A program made the position numbers and the translations under genes. The notes under the pieces are model-generated. The model did no database searches. It was not told where the DNA came from and worked only from the letters and a program-made list of their open reading frames with translations. A stretch of 44,081 bases of DNA from assembly GCA_028343845.1 (NCBI GenBank), contig JAOLZO010000020.1, positions 1 through 44,081 of the forward strand. Direction: 5' to 3'. Shown here piece after piece: positions 33,259-40,950 of this stretch. Positions within the stretch are counted from its first letter, which is position 1; the number at the start of each line of letters is the position of its first letter. This stretch comes from Verrucomicrobiota bacterium. Its GTDB lineage: Bacteria; Verrucomicrobiota; Verrucomicrobiia; Opitutales; Seribacteraceae.

Positions 33259-33894
33259 TTAAGTGGTTGTTTGGCTGACTAGCATGGTGGGCCAGTATGC
33301 CGGGTAGGTGTTTACTTGGATTTGGTTCTGTTGCTCGAGCCGCTGAAAGCGGTCGACCTCCTGATTGAAATATTCTTCAGCACGTTGTTCCTCCGCCATT
33401 GCCTTTTCCAGCTGACCGTCGGCTCGATAGTACTCAGCACAGGCGTATGCCAGAAGCATTCTGTCCATGAACTGAGGGACGGTCGTGGTAGCTCCGCCGT
33501 AGTCATCGCTTGGGACCTGTGAGCCGGTCACGTAAACCGTGGTTTCCGAAACGTCCTTGTTTACCACAAGGTACCCATTGACGAGCGAGAACTTCAACCG
33601 CCTGGCGGTGTTGTCCTCGAATGGGTTCTTCGTGAAGACGTCGTAAACGTCGTAAAGGTCAGATGCGTTGTCAATCCGGACGGCCTTGTCTGCCTTTAGG
33701 GTAGACGTGTCGACTGCGGCCAGGGTCTTCGAAACGACAGCCGTAAGTGGTGGCCAACGGTGCCGGGTCCAGATCTGGCGCACCCGGTCATTGAGGCTGT
33801 TCTTAAACGCCGTCTCTTCGACTGACAAAAGCGAGTCGACCCCGATGGCCGAAGTAAACCGGCTCTTGAGGTCTGCGTAGGAGGTGGTCCTCAA
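33259..33894 (-). CDS. Head-tail adaptor (connector)
   Basis: 211 residues. It starts with a helical bundle (SYADLKSRFTSAIGVD; ETAFKNSLNDRVRQIWTRHRWP), has a beta insert in the middle, and ends in helices (MDRMLLAYACAEYYRADGQLEKAMAEEQRAEEYF), the layout of gp6/gp4-like adaptor proteins that sit under the portal. It lies two genes after the capsid, the usual place. Confidence 0.75.
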   Translation of the reverse strand: MRTTSYADLKSRFTSAIGVDSLLSVEETAFKNSLNDRVRQIWTRHRWPPLTAVVSKTLAAVDTSTLKADKAVRIDNASDLYDVYDVFTKNPFEDNTARRLKFSLVNGYLVVNKDVSETTVYVTGSQVPSDDYGGATTTVPQFMDRMLLAYACAEYYRADGQLEKAMAEEQRAEEYFNQEVDRFQRLEQQNQIQVNTYPAYWPTMLVSQTTT

Positions 33895-34199
33895 CGGCAG
33901 TCGATTTCGGGGTTATCTCGAAGCAATTCACGACGGTAGGAATCGTCCTGCATGGCCCCCTCGCGATTGGGGTCCTGTGCGTGACGGAAATAAGTTCTGG
34001 CGTCCATTACGCTCTCGAGACGGAAGTCCCCGATTTGCTTGGGCAGATTATCTGCGGCCTTGCGTAGCTGGCGGCTCTTTTCCTTGTACTCGTGCTTTTC
34101 ACGAACAGCCGCCTTTTCGTTTTGCTGGGTAATGTGCTCGGAGAGCTCTTCTCTGGAGATCTTCGATTTGCCTTTCTTGATGATGATATTCAGTCCCAT
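33891..34199 (-). CDS. Small basic/helical head protein
   Basis: 102 residues from the ATG at 34199. Highly charged helices (SEHITQQNEKAAVREKHEYKEKSRQLRKAADNL) and a short C-terminal arm (RYRRELLRDN-like). It lies between capsid and adaptor, so it may be a head-completion factor. The strong hairpin at 34223-34250 lies between its start and the capsid gene stop. Confidence 0.55.
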   Translation of the reverse strand: MGLNIIIKKGKSKISREELSEHITQQNEKAAVREKHEYKEKSRQLRKAADNLPKQIGDFRLESVMDARTYFRHAQDPNREGAMQDDSYRRELLRDNPEIDCR

Positions 34200-34222
34200 G
34201 GTTGGTCTTTGGATACTGGGAA

Positions 34223-34250
34223 GGCTTGGACCGCAAAAGCGATCCAAGCC
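34223..34250 (-). terminator. 12-bp stem hairpin directly downstream of the capsid gene
   Basis: Read on the minus strand GGCTTGGATCGC, loop TTTT, GCGGTCCAAGCC form a 12-bp stem with one T-G wobble. No T run follows. It starts 20 bases after the capsid stop, so it may give partial termination or protect a capsid mRNA end. Confidence 0.6.
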
Positions 34251-34270
34251 CGTCCCGGGTTAAACTGTGA

Positions 34271-35302
34271 TTAAATGATTGAGCCGAGAGCCCGAGCGTT
34301 CTTGACGCATACGGTTCCGCACCATTCTGCGAATCCCCTGCGGCCTCCACCCCCGATATCGGGAAGCTCGACGGTACCTATACCCATGCCGGCGACGGTG
34401 TTTAGGGTAACGGAGTCGTCTTTCGGAATAATCAACCCACCCTTGCGTGCGGTGTTGTCTATTGCGGACCCTGCACCACGACCGATAAAAAGGGTCGGTA
34501 CCAAATCCAAACGGCCCCAATCGCTGTGGTAAGAAGTCACGCTCAAGGAGAGCACGTTATTCGGGGTGTTGACGTTGAAACTAGCTCCGGTCGCTGTGAC
34601 CGCCTGACTGGCCCTTGAAAACGCGGATATGCTGTTGATAGTCGTAGGCCCGGCGTACAAGGTGTACCCGACGCTTTTGCCACCGGCCTCGTAGATTTTT
34701 TGTAATGCATCGACAAGCATTTGCTCAGTAAGAGCGGTGCTAGAGGTGTCGATCCGACTTCCGGTCACAGAACGGAAAGCTCTCTTGGCTGCGGTGTCCC
34801 AGACGCCGTTTGTGGCGGCAGGGTCGGTCCAATGCCTGAGGCCTCCCAACTTGTCTCCCTGGGAGCTGGATCCGGTCTGAGGGATGTTGCCAGAGCACAG
34901 GGCACCTTCGATATCGTTCTTTAGAAGTACGAGGGCTTTGCTGGCAGCCGCTGCGTAAAGAGAGTTCTGATCGCCGCTTACGTCGATCTTCTCTGCAAGC
35001 CTCGAGACGGCGAACGCCCTTCTCATGTCCTGCAATCGGTTCCCGGTTCTTACTCTCGTCGATATATTATCGGAAAAGTCAGCATTAAAAGATAGATCTG
35101 CACCATCTACGGTTGAATTATCAATGTTCGGTTCCCCCAAGGAATCCACAACCCATTCTTGTAGAAGGGCTTTGGGAGCCGCTCCGTGCTTCAGAGAACT
35201 GAAGCAAGGGGTAGTTTCCGGCGCGACTCTTTTAACGGAATCAGTTAGGTTTTCGCGTGCACCTTGCACGCTTGTTACATTATAAGATGTTGAAATAGCC
35301 AT
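34271..35302 (-). CDS. Major capsid protein (SU10/DUF5309-like)
   Basis: 343 residues. The start of the HK97-fold type runs ENLTDSVKRVAPETTPCFSSLKHGAAP, the known SU10/DUF5309 signature (DxxxxxPxETPxxSxI), followed by LQEWVVDSL. A central long helix region (QNSLYAAAASKALVLLKNDIEGALCSG) and a C-terminal part (DSVTLNTVAGMGIGTVELPDIGG) are typical of the family. It assembles the head shell; the preceding gene makes the scaffold. This is expected to be the most abundant product, and the hairpin downstream may boost it. Confidence 0.85.
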   Translation of the reverse strand: MAISTSYNVTSVQGARENLTDSVKRVAPETTPCFSSLKHGAAPKALLQEWVVDSLGEPNIDNSTVDGADLSFNADFSDNISTRVRTGNRLQDMRRAFAVSRLAEKIDVSGDQNSLYAAAASKALVLLKNDIEGALCSGNIPQTGSSSQGDKLGGLRHWTDPAATNGVWDTAAKRAFRSVTGSRIDTSSTALTEQMLVDALQKIYEAGGKSVGYTLYAGPTTINSISAFSRASQAVTATGASFNVNTPNNVLSLSVTSYHSDWGRLDLVPTLFIGRGAGSAIDNTARKGGLIIPKDDSVTLNTVAGMGIGTVELPDIGGGGRRGFAEWCGTVCVKNARALGSII

Positions 35303-35317
35303 TTGGTATATAAAAGT

Positions 35318-36307
35318 TTAGGTTAAAAGAAAGTCTGCTAGATCCCCTTCGGATAAACGTCCCTCTGGCAACGCGGCTTGCTTCTTTTTTCTCAGTCTAA
35401 CGTCTTTACCTTCCGGCGGTGGCGCAGCAGCGTCACCGGTCTGGGCTGGCGGCGGGGTCTTGGCCGGGGCCTTTGGTTTGGCCTTGGCCTTGGTCTTCAA
35501 TGCGTTGATCCCTGATACGAGAACCCCTGCAACGAAATCGCCGTTTGGCAAGGTATCGAGCAGGCTCTTGTACTGGGGTCCTTCGCGGACCTGAAGGAAT
35601 AATTCATAATCGGGACCGTCGGCCTCTTTTACCCATGGGAACGTGCTTGCCGTTTCCGTGGCCCAATTCTGTTTCTCTTGAAGAAAACTGGCTCTCGCCG
35701 GAATCTTCTCCGAAAGAAAATCCTCCGCCTCGGAGAGAATGTTTCTGATATCCTGATCTTCGTACTCTTTTCCGTCTACTTCGACGTAGTCCCGACCGAT
35801 ATTGGTCAGGGCCCATTTTTTCGCCGCCTGGGCTTCCTTTCGGAGAGCCTCGAGGTCTTGAATCGTGTTTACGTTTTCAAGGGCCGGCTTTTCGGGCTGG
35901 GTTTGAGTTTCGGATGCGTTGGATTTGATGGACTGGATTTCATCCTTCAGGTTCTGAACTTCTTCCTCCGCCGTCTTTGCTCGGGCGGTCAAGGTATTTA
36001 TCCTCTTCAGGGCTTTTTGAATGCCCTTAGGTTGTTCGTCCTCTTCGGATTCTTCCGGTTCCTCGGAATCATCATCTTCGACGTTCGACTGTGAAAGAAC
36101 TTCCGCTTGATCTTCTCCCGCGTCTACCTCATCCGGTTCGGGGGAACCTTCGTCGGAATCGATTGAAGATTGTTCTTCTTCCTTGGTTTCCTCGACCTTT
36201 TCCACGAAGGAAGCGGCCAGGTCCTCGAGTGAAAGAACGGCGTTTGGGTTTGTTTCTGCTCCCGATGTTTCAGCCGGAGCCTCGCTGTTTTCAGTTTGTT
36301 GGGTCAT
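35318..36307 (-). CDS. Scaffolding protein
   Basis: 329 residues. A very acidic front (Glu/Asp-rich, about 1-90), then a helical coiled coil (QKALKRINTLTARAKTAEEEVQNLKDEI), and a basic, Pro/Ala-rich end (KTKAKAKPKAPAKTPPPAQ). Acidic front, coiled coil and a basic capsid-binding tail are the usual profile for a phage scaffold that is lost before packaging. Directly upstream of the capsid gene (15-base gap). Confidence 0.8.
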   Translation of the reverse strand: MTQQTENSEAPAETSGAETNPNAVLSLEDLAASFVEKVEETKEEEQSSIDSDEGSPEPDEVDAGEDQAEVLSQSNVEDDDSEEPEESEEDEQPKGIQKALKRINTLTARAKTAEEEVQNLKDEIQSIKSNASETQTQPEKPALENVNTIQDLEALRKEAQAAKKWALTNIGRDYVEVDGKEYEDQDIRNILSEAEDFLSEKIPARASFLQEKQNWATETASTFPWVKEADGPDYELFLQVREGPQYKSLLDTLPNGDFVAGVLVSGINALKTKAKAKPKAPAKTPPPAQTGDAAAPPPEGKDVRLRKKKQAALPEGRLSEGDLADFLLT

Positions 36308-36516
36308 CTACGTTTGGTGTTTGAGTCGCAATCTCTCTCCGCGAACACAGGGTCCGCTAATTCCATTGTGCACCACCAAAATCAAAAAAGCGCAGGTTTT
36401 TTTTGGGTGCTGTACGACTAAGCCACCCCACCTTAGCCGTGCAGTACTTTTCCTTTGTTTATGCAGGCTACAAACGGATTCTTGACCATGTTACCTTGGG
36501 ATGGTTTGGTAGGGGG
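36308..36516. promoter_or_regulatory. Intergenic gap between scaffold and Sel1 genes
   Basis: About 209 bases. The scaffold and Sel1 genes diverge here, so promoters for both should be inside. I see no clear -35/-10 pair. A run of eight T at 36397-36404 and an imperfect CTAAG/CTTAG-type dyad near 36418-36436 are the only structure. Confidence 0.35.
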
Positions 36517-37410
36517 ATGAGATTTATCCTGTTCGCTATGCTTACCTCCTGCCTGTCGCTTGGGCTACAGGCAGAGACATTTTTCGAGCAGCAGCTCAAG
36601 CTGGCAAAGGAGGGGGATGCAGGTTCCCAAGGGATTGTCGGAATAATGTATCATGATGGAAGAGAAGGGGCGCCCAAAAACCCAAAGATAGCAGCCTATT
36701 GGTTTGGACAGGCAGCAAAGCAGGGTGTTGATCAGGCTCAGTTCAACCTTGCGTTATATTACAACCAAGGAAATGGAGTGGCTAAAAACCCAAAGATGGC
36801 AGCCTATTGGTTTGGACAGGCAGCAAAGCAGGGGAACAATGATGCTCAGTACAACCTTGGGCTGATGTACGCCAAAGGACAAGGAGTACCCCAAGACTAC
36901 AAGGAAGCGGTCAAGTGGTACGTAAAGGCGGCTGAGCAGAGGCATCCTTTTTCTCAGTTCACGCTTGGGCTTATGTACAACAATGGAAATGGAGTACCCC
37001 AAGACTACAAGGAAGCGGCCAAGTGGTACACAAAGGCGGCCGAGCAGGGGGTTGCCGATGCCCAGAACAACCTCGGGCTTTTGTACGACAACGGACGAGG
37101 AGTACCCCAAGACCACAAGGAAGCGCTAAAGTGGTACACAAAGGCGGCTGAGCAGGGGCAAACCGATGCTCAGGGCAACATTGGGGCGATGTACTTTAAC
37201 GGACAAGGAGTTCTCGAGGATTACATTACAGGATATGCATGGACAATTGTGGCAAAGGCGAATGGGCATGATGCGGAACACAACTTGCAACTCTTCAAGA
37301 GGAAGATGACCCCAGAGCAGATCGCGCTTGCCCAAGCCCTAGCCAAGAAAATCTTCCAGAAGATCGAGAGCAAGGACTCGGAAAATCCGATCAACGTGAG
37401 GTACGACTAA
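36517..37410 (+). CDS. Secreted Sel1-repeat protein (moron candidate)
   Basis: 297 residues from the ATG at 36517, chosen because it gives a signal peptide (MRFILFAMLTSCLSLGLQA, cleavage near residue 19-20). The mature part has six to seven Sel1/TPR-like repeats of 36 residues, with the usual AAKWYTKAAEQG and AQNNLGLLYDNGRGVPQD consensus. Sel1 repeats make an alpha-solenoid that binds other proteins, often in the periplasm. It is on the strand opposite the late operon, between the scaffold and portal gene groups, so it can be expressed without lytic growth. It may be a lysogenic-conversion or host-interaction factor; its target is unknown. Confidence 0.88.
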   Translation: MRFILFAMLTSCLSLGLQAETFFEQQLKLAKEGDAGSQGIVGIMYHDGREGAPKNPKIAAYWFGQAAKQGVDQAQFNLALYYNQGNGVAKNPKMAAYWFGQAAKQGNNDAQYNLGLMYAKGQGVPQDYKEAVKWYVKAAEQRHPFSQFTLGLMYNNGNGVPQDYKEAAKWYTKAAEQGVADAQNNLGLLYDNGRGVPQDHKEALKWYTKAAEQGQTDAQGNIGAMYFNGQGVLEDYITGYAWTIVAKANGHDAEHNLQLFKRKMTPEQIALAQALAKKIFQKIESKDSENPINVRYD

Positions 37411-37592
37411 CTCTCGTCCTCGTCACAATTGATGTCTTCGAAATCGATGACGTCATCATCGAGCCAACCGTCAATGGCGGCGAAAGCCGCCCGTGCCAGT
37501 TCTCCTTCGTTCAAGTCCGATTCGAAAAGCCATCTGGTCAGTTCGGCTCTGATCGCCTTCTCAAACAGTTTCGCCTGATCTCTTCTGTTCAT
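37407..37592 (-). CDS. Small acidic hypothetical protein
   Basis: 61 residues from the ATG at 37592, inside the tail of the upstream gene by 32 bases. Basic helix at the start, acidic end (LDDDVIDFEDINCDEDES). Its stop overlaps that of the convergent Sel1 gene by 4 bases. Role unknown. Confidence 0.55.
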   Translation of the reverse strand: MNRRDQAKLFEKAIRAELTRWLFESDLNEGELARAAFAAIDGWLDDDVIDFEDINCDEDES

Positions 37593-37785
37593 CCTTGAGG
37601 GTCTGGTGAATTCGATCCAATGCGGAGATCTCTCCGGCCAGTCGGGCAAGCTTGCAGCACTTGTCCAAATTGTCAGACAACTGGAAGTCCCCGATTGCCT
37701 GCTCTCGTTCGTCCTTGAGGTAGCTCAGGACGATCTCCCAATCGTCCCGGCCCCGCAGCCTAGATAGTGCTTGTTTGAATGTCAT
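37561..37785 (-). CDS. Small helical hypothetical protein
   Basis: 74 residues, all helix-forming (ALSRLRGRDDWEIVLSYLKDEREQ; CKLARLAGEISALDRIHQTLKDE). It starts in an overlap with the portal stop. Small helical proteins right after the portal are common in podovirus-like heads, but no name fits. Confidence 0.6.
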   Translation of the reverse strand: MTFKQALSRLRGRDDWEIVLSYLKDEREQAIGDFQLSDNLDKCCKLARLAGEISALDRIHQTLKDEQKRSGETV

Positions 37786-39848
37786 TGTTCGCTAGTTGGC
37801 GGAAGGCCTGGGGGTCCCCCTTGCCTTCCAATTTCAGCGTTCTTTTGCTGGTCGATGATGAATTGAAGCTGTTTGGTATACGCCTCGAGTCTGGCCGCAA
37901 ACAGCTCGTCCTCCTGAAGTCTGGCCTGAAGGTCCTGAGCCGGCACCTCTTCGGATCCCGTCATTATCTGCTCAAGGATCTGGAGCCTGAGCTGGGCGTT
38001 TGCGTTTTGCGGCGGCGAGATCATTACACCGGAAGCGATCTTCGAAAAGTCACTCGTGGTTTCGACGACCTCCTTCTGATTGCTTTCCTCTGCCGGTGCG
38101 ATCAATTGGGCAGAAAGGTTGGGATCCAGCGCATCCAAGAATATTTTCAAGAACTGGGGGTACCGAGCCTGGCCGGCTCGGTCATAGGTTGCCATGACCC
38201 TTCCCACCGTGTCGAGTTTTTCAATGACCTTGGACTCCTCTGCTGACGTTGCTTGAAAGGAAAGGTTGAAGTCAAATTCACCTTGGTCGTCCATGATTAT
38301 CGACTGACCTTCAGGGTTACCTGTTACCCTAAAAAACACTTCAGCGGAGTAGGCCTTGTCGAGGGCCCAGATCTTGCGAAGGACCTCCGTCCAACCGTTA
38401 AGCCAATTGTCCACGAGCTCTTGCCTGAGCACTTGGGCGTCAGCGGCGTCGGTTTCCGTGGTAGGCCTGCCTGTCATCTTGTGGGCAATCATCCTGAGAT
38501 GATTTTCCACTTCATTGGACGCAGGCCCATACCGAGGTATATCTAAATATTGAACTTCGCCGGGGCGACGGGTGGGAATCTTTGCCCCGGGTCCGATCGC
38601 AGGGGGGGCTCGCCCTACCCCGTGGGTAATCGGTGGCACCGTCGACAAGCTCGCCCTGTCCACTCGAGAATCCATCTCGACCTTTACGGCCAGCTCAAGG
38701 TCCCGAAGGATCTCGGGGTAGCCTCGGCTTTGCAAAAGGTTTCGAGAGATGTGTTCTCTGGTAATTGCAACAAAGGGATACCCGCCTGCGTCAGCGCTCA
38801 TCGCGTACTGAGTCGCGTAGCCTTCGCAGCTTTCGGAAAATATCACGACGGAGCACAACGGCACGCCGTCGGAATCGATTTCCTTGCGGTAAACGGAAAT
38901 GACCTTGCAGAGTCCGTCCCTGTTTACGGGGGCCTGCCTGTTTGCCGGGTAAAGTCCTTCAAAGGTGCCTTGGTAATTAGACTCCATCTCCCCAGTCGAT
39001 TTCTCGATGACTTCATCGACGAAATCGGAGTCCCAGCCCTCCGTGAGAACTTTTTCCTTCAGCTGTTCCGGGGTCCAGTAGTGACAGCAGTAAACCGAGC
39101 GGGCCGAGTCCATCGAGGAAATGTTCGAGTCGACGAAAAGATCTTCTCCCAAGGCGTAGGCCCTGACGGCGGGGCGGTTCATCGTTATCTTTTCCGTAGG
39201 TATTTCGGTTTGCCCGGTTTTCTGAAGTTCGCTGACCATTTTCCGGACCCGCTTCTTTGAAATATTCGGGAAGGCCTGCCTGGCGACGTCCATGACGTTT
39301 TCCTTCATTTCCGGGTCGGCGATGGCGGCGGCAAACTCCGGTGCCGTTTCGGCAATCTGGTCAATGGATATCGGTTGGTAAACGCGGCGGACCCTTCTCT
39401 CGAAGTAAACCCCGAGGAAGCAGCTGCCGTACTGAAGCAAGTTGTTTGCGGCCACGCCCGCTTCCCTTGGCAATTCCGTCAGGCTGTTCAGTCGCCACTT
39501 GCAAAAGTCTCCGACCAATCTGGCGCTTTTGACGTCACTTGATTCAACAGGAGCCGCAATGACCGTGCCCTTCTTTAAGGCGGTCTTCAAGAGAGCTACG
39601 TCGCTGTCCAAAAGGCCATTGATAAGCTGGGGCGAAAGATCGCTGGCGCCTTCCCAAGGAAAGGCGTCAGGGCCTTCCTTGCGGCCATACCTGCCTTTGC
39701 CCGGCCACTCGCTCATTCGTATCGAACGAGCGGTGTCCGCCCGGTCCTGAAAATAGGATAGGTTGCTCTTGATTCTCTCGAGATCGGATTTCAATTCATC
39801 GATATCCGGCTCGTTTTCGTGTTCCTGTACTTCGTTATCTGTGTCCAT
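37782..39848 (-). CDS. Portal protein
   Basis: 688 residues. Forms the DNA-entry ring of the procapsid. Signs: N-terminal helices, a wing region with FPWEGASDLSPQLINGLLDSDV (typical early podovirus portal block), a central LRDLELAVKVEMDSRVDRASL stem helix, NHLRMIAHKMTGRPTTETDAADAQVLRQELVDNWLNGW near 450-490, and a Gln-rich tail. Length and order fit T7/SU10-type portals. The small genes between the terminase and the portal look regulatory. Confidence 0.8.
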   Translation of the reverse strand: MDTDNEVQEHENEPDIDELKSDLERIKSNLSYFQDRADTARSIRMSEWPGKGRYGRKEGPDAFPWEGASDLSPQLINGLLDSDVALLKTALKKGTVIAAPVESSDVKSARLVGDFCKWRLNSLTELPREAGVAANNLLQYGSCFLGVYFERRVRRVYQPISIDQIAETAPEFAAAIADPEMKENVMDVARQAFPNISKKRVRKMVSELQKTGQTEIPTEKITMNRPAVRAYALGEDLFVDSNISSMDSARSVYCCHYWTPEQLKEKVLTEGWDSDFVDEVIEKSTGEMESNYQGTFEGLYPANRQAPVNRDGLCKVISVYRKEIDSDGVPLCSVVIFSESCEGYATQYAMSADAGGYPFVAITREHISRNLLQSRGYPEILRDLELAVKVEMDSRVDRASLSTVPPITHGVGRAPPAIGPGAKIPTRRPGEVQYLDIPRYGPASNEVENHLRMIAHKMTGRPTTETDAADAQVLRQELVDNWLNGWTEVLRKIWALDKAYSAEVFFRVTGNPEGQSIIMDDQGEFDFNLSFQATSAEESKVIEKLDTVGRVMATYDRAGQARYPQFLKIFLDALDPNLSAQLIAPAEESNQKEVVETTSDFSKIASGVMISPPQNANAQLRLQILEQIMTGSEEVPAQDLQARLQEDELFAARLEAYTKQLQFIIDQQKNAEIGRQGGPPGLPPTSEQ

Positions 39849-39856
39849 GGGTTTTT

Positions 39857-40093
39857 CTATTGTGACAGCTTATCTTTCAATTTGCGCAGGGCATTTTCTT
39901 CGATCCTGCGAATGTCGTCTTTGCTGGTTCCGACGTAGTCTGCGATTTGTTCTCTGGTAAAGGACGGAGGGGTTTCTTTGTTCGACAAAGACCAAAGAGC
40001 GGTTTCGATGACCATCGATTGGAGCATCAGGTCCACTCTTTCGTTCCGTTCGTCCGGGGATTCCTTATGCGAGTCTGTAGAGTGTTTCGTCAC
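39857..40093 (-). CDS. Sigma-region-4-like small protein
   Basis: 78 residues. The end, SFTREQIADYVGTSKDDIRRIEENALRKLKDKL, closely follows sigma-70 region 4 (ExIxxxLGxSxxxxRxIExxALRKLR). It is short for a sigma factor and has no region 2; it may bind RNA polymerase or DNA as an accessory. It overlaps the next HTH gene by 29 bases and starts the regulatory run upstream of the portal. Confidence 0.65.
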   Translation of the reverse strand: MTKHSTDSHKESPDERNERVDLMLQSMVIETALWSLSNKETPPSFTREQIADYVGTSKDDIRRIEENALRKLKDKLSQ

Positions 40094-40388
40094 CTTCGAC
40101 TGCCTTTACGGTTACGGGGCTGTTAATGGGGTATTGGCGGTCAACCCTGATCACGCATTTTGCGGGGCTGTTCTTATCTTCGCCGAAATAAATCATCATG
40201 ATCCTGGGGTTGATGCAGGGCTTGAGGATCCTTGCCTCGAGAGGCTTGTCCTCGATCCTGTGGTCCTTGACGATCTTCATGGCCGTCTGGCGGGACATCT
40301 TCGTCTTCTTGGCTATCTGTGGGTAGGTCATGCCCTGAGCCCTTAACTCGACAACCTTCTCTCTCAGTTTAGGGGTGAGCTTTATCAT
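40065..40388 (-). CDS. Homeodomain-like HTH protein
   Basis: 107 residues. The front holds a helix-turn-helix (REKVVELRAQGMTYPQIAKKTKMSRQTAMKIVKDH), as in resolvase or Trp repressor-like and small-terminase DNA-binding domains. The rest is beta-type (RIMMIYFGED; CVIRVDRQYPINSPVTVKAVEGDE). It could be a small terminase or a regulator. It starts 3 bases into the end of the gene upstream. Confidence 0.65.
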   Translation of the reverse strand: MIKLTPKLREKVVELRAQGMTYPQIAKKTKMSRQTAMKIVKDHRIEDKPLEARILKPCINPRIMMIYFGEDKNSPAKCVIRVDRQYPINSPVTVKAVEGDETLYRLA

Positions 40389-40612
40389 CCTTGGTTTCGC
40401 GGTCCCTCAATCGCCTCCTGCTCGATCGCGTACAAATAAAACCAGAGGTCGATGACCTCTTCCTTGCAGGAGTCTATTTTCTGGAGGAGCCGCATCCTCG
40501 AGAGCCCTTTCGTTCCGTCCGGGTTGTGCTCCCGGATGCCTTCCATAAATTTCGTTCTCGCCTCGTCCGCAAACTTAGCGAGCGCGTTTTCCATCATTTC
40601 CTCATCCTTCAT
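40385..40612 (-). CDS. Small helical hypothetical protein
   Basis: 75 residues, charged helices (ENALAKFADEARTKFMEGIREHN; MRLLQKIDSCKEEVIDLWFYLYAIEQEA). Located between two small genes in the terminase-portal run, overlapping both. The DLWFYLYAIEQEA end recalls small MazG-like helical proteins in phages, but the catalytic EExxE set is not evident. Role not assigned. Confidence 0.55.
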   Translation of the reverse strand: MKDEEMMENALAKFADEARTKFMEGIREHNPDGTKGLSRMRLLQKIDSCKEEVIDLWFYLYAIEQEAIEGPRNQG

Positions 40613-40949
40613 TCTCTTTTTTCTCTCTTATCTTTTTGGCTATTTGCTCGAGGGCCTTGGCGGTGTTTTCATCCGCCGGGCCGAGGTAAACCTGAACACG
40701 ACAGTACTTGCTTGCCCGTCTCTCTCTGAAGACCCCGCTAGGGCCGTAAACCTGAGCGATCAATTCGTCGCCGTACTTCTTTTGATCAAAGGCAAGGGTC
40801 ATCGAAACCTTGCCGTCCAAGTGAAATTTCTTCGACTCGTAGGCCGCCTCGCCTCGACAGTCTTCGCCGGAACGTTCCCACATATGAAAGGTGATCCCAT
40901 GAGCCATGTCATTGGATCGGGTGTCCTTCCTGTGCTTCCAGCTACCCAT
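40602..40949 (-). CDS. Hypothetical phage protein
   Basis: 115 residues. Starts with a basic stretch (MGSWKHRKDTRSND), then beta-type strands (HGITFHMWERSG; KVSMTLAFDQKKYGDELIAQVYG), and a helical end (NTAKALEQIAKKIREKKENEG). Just downstream of the terminase large subunit by one base. No family known. Confidence 0.6.
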   Translation of the reverse strand: MGSWKHRKDTRSNDMAHGITFHMWERSGEDCRGEAAYESKKFHLDGKVSMTLAFDQKKYGDELIAQVYGPSGVFRERRASKYCRVQVYLGPADENTAKALEQIAKKIREKKENEG

Positions 40950-40950
40950 G

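Noticed and set aside
38550-39260. 236-residue plus-strand frame inside the portal gene
   Set aside because: Shadow of the portal; no motif and no start context.
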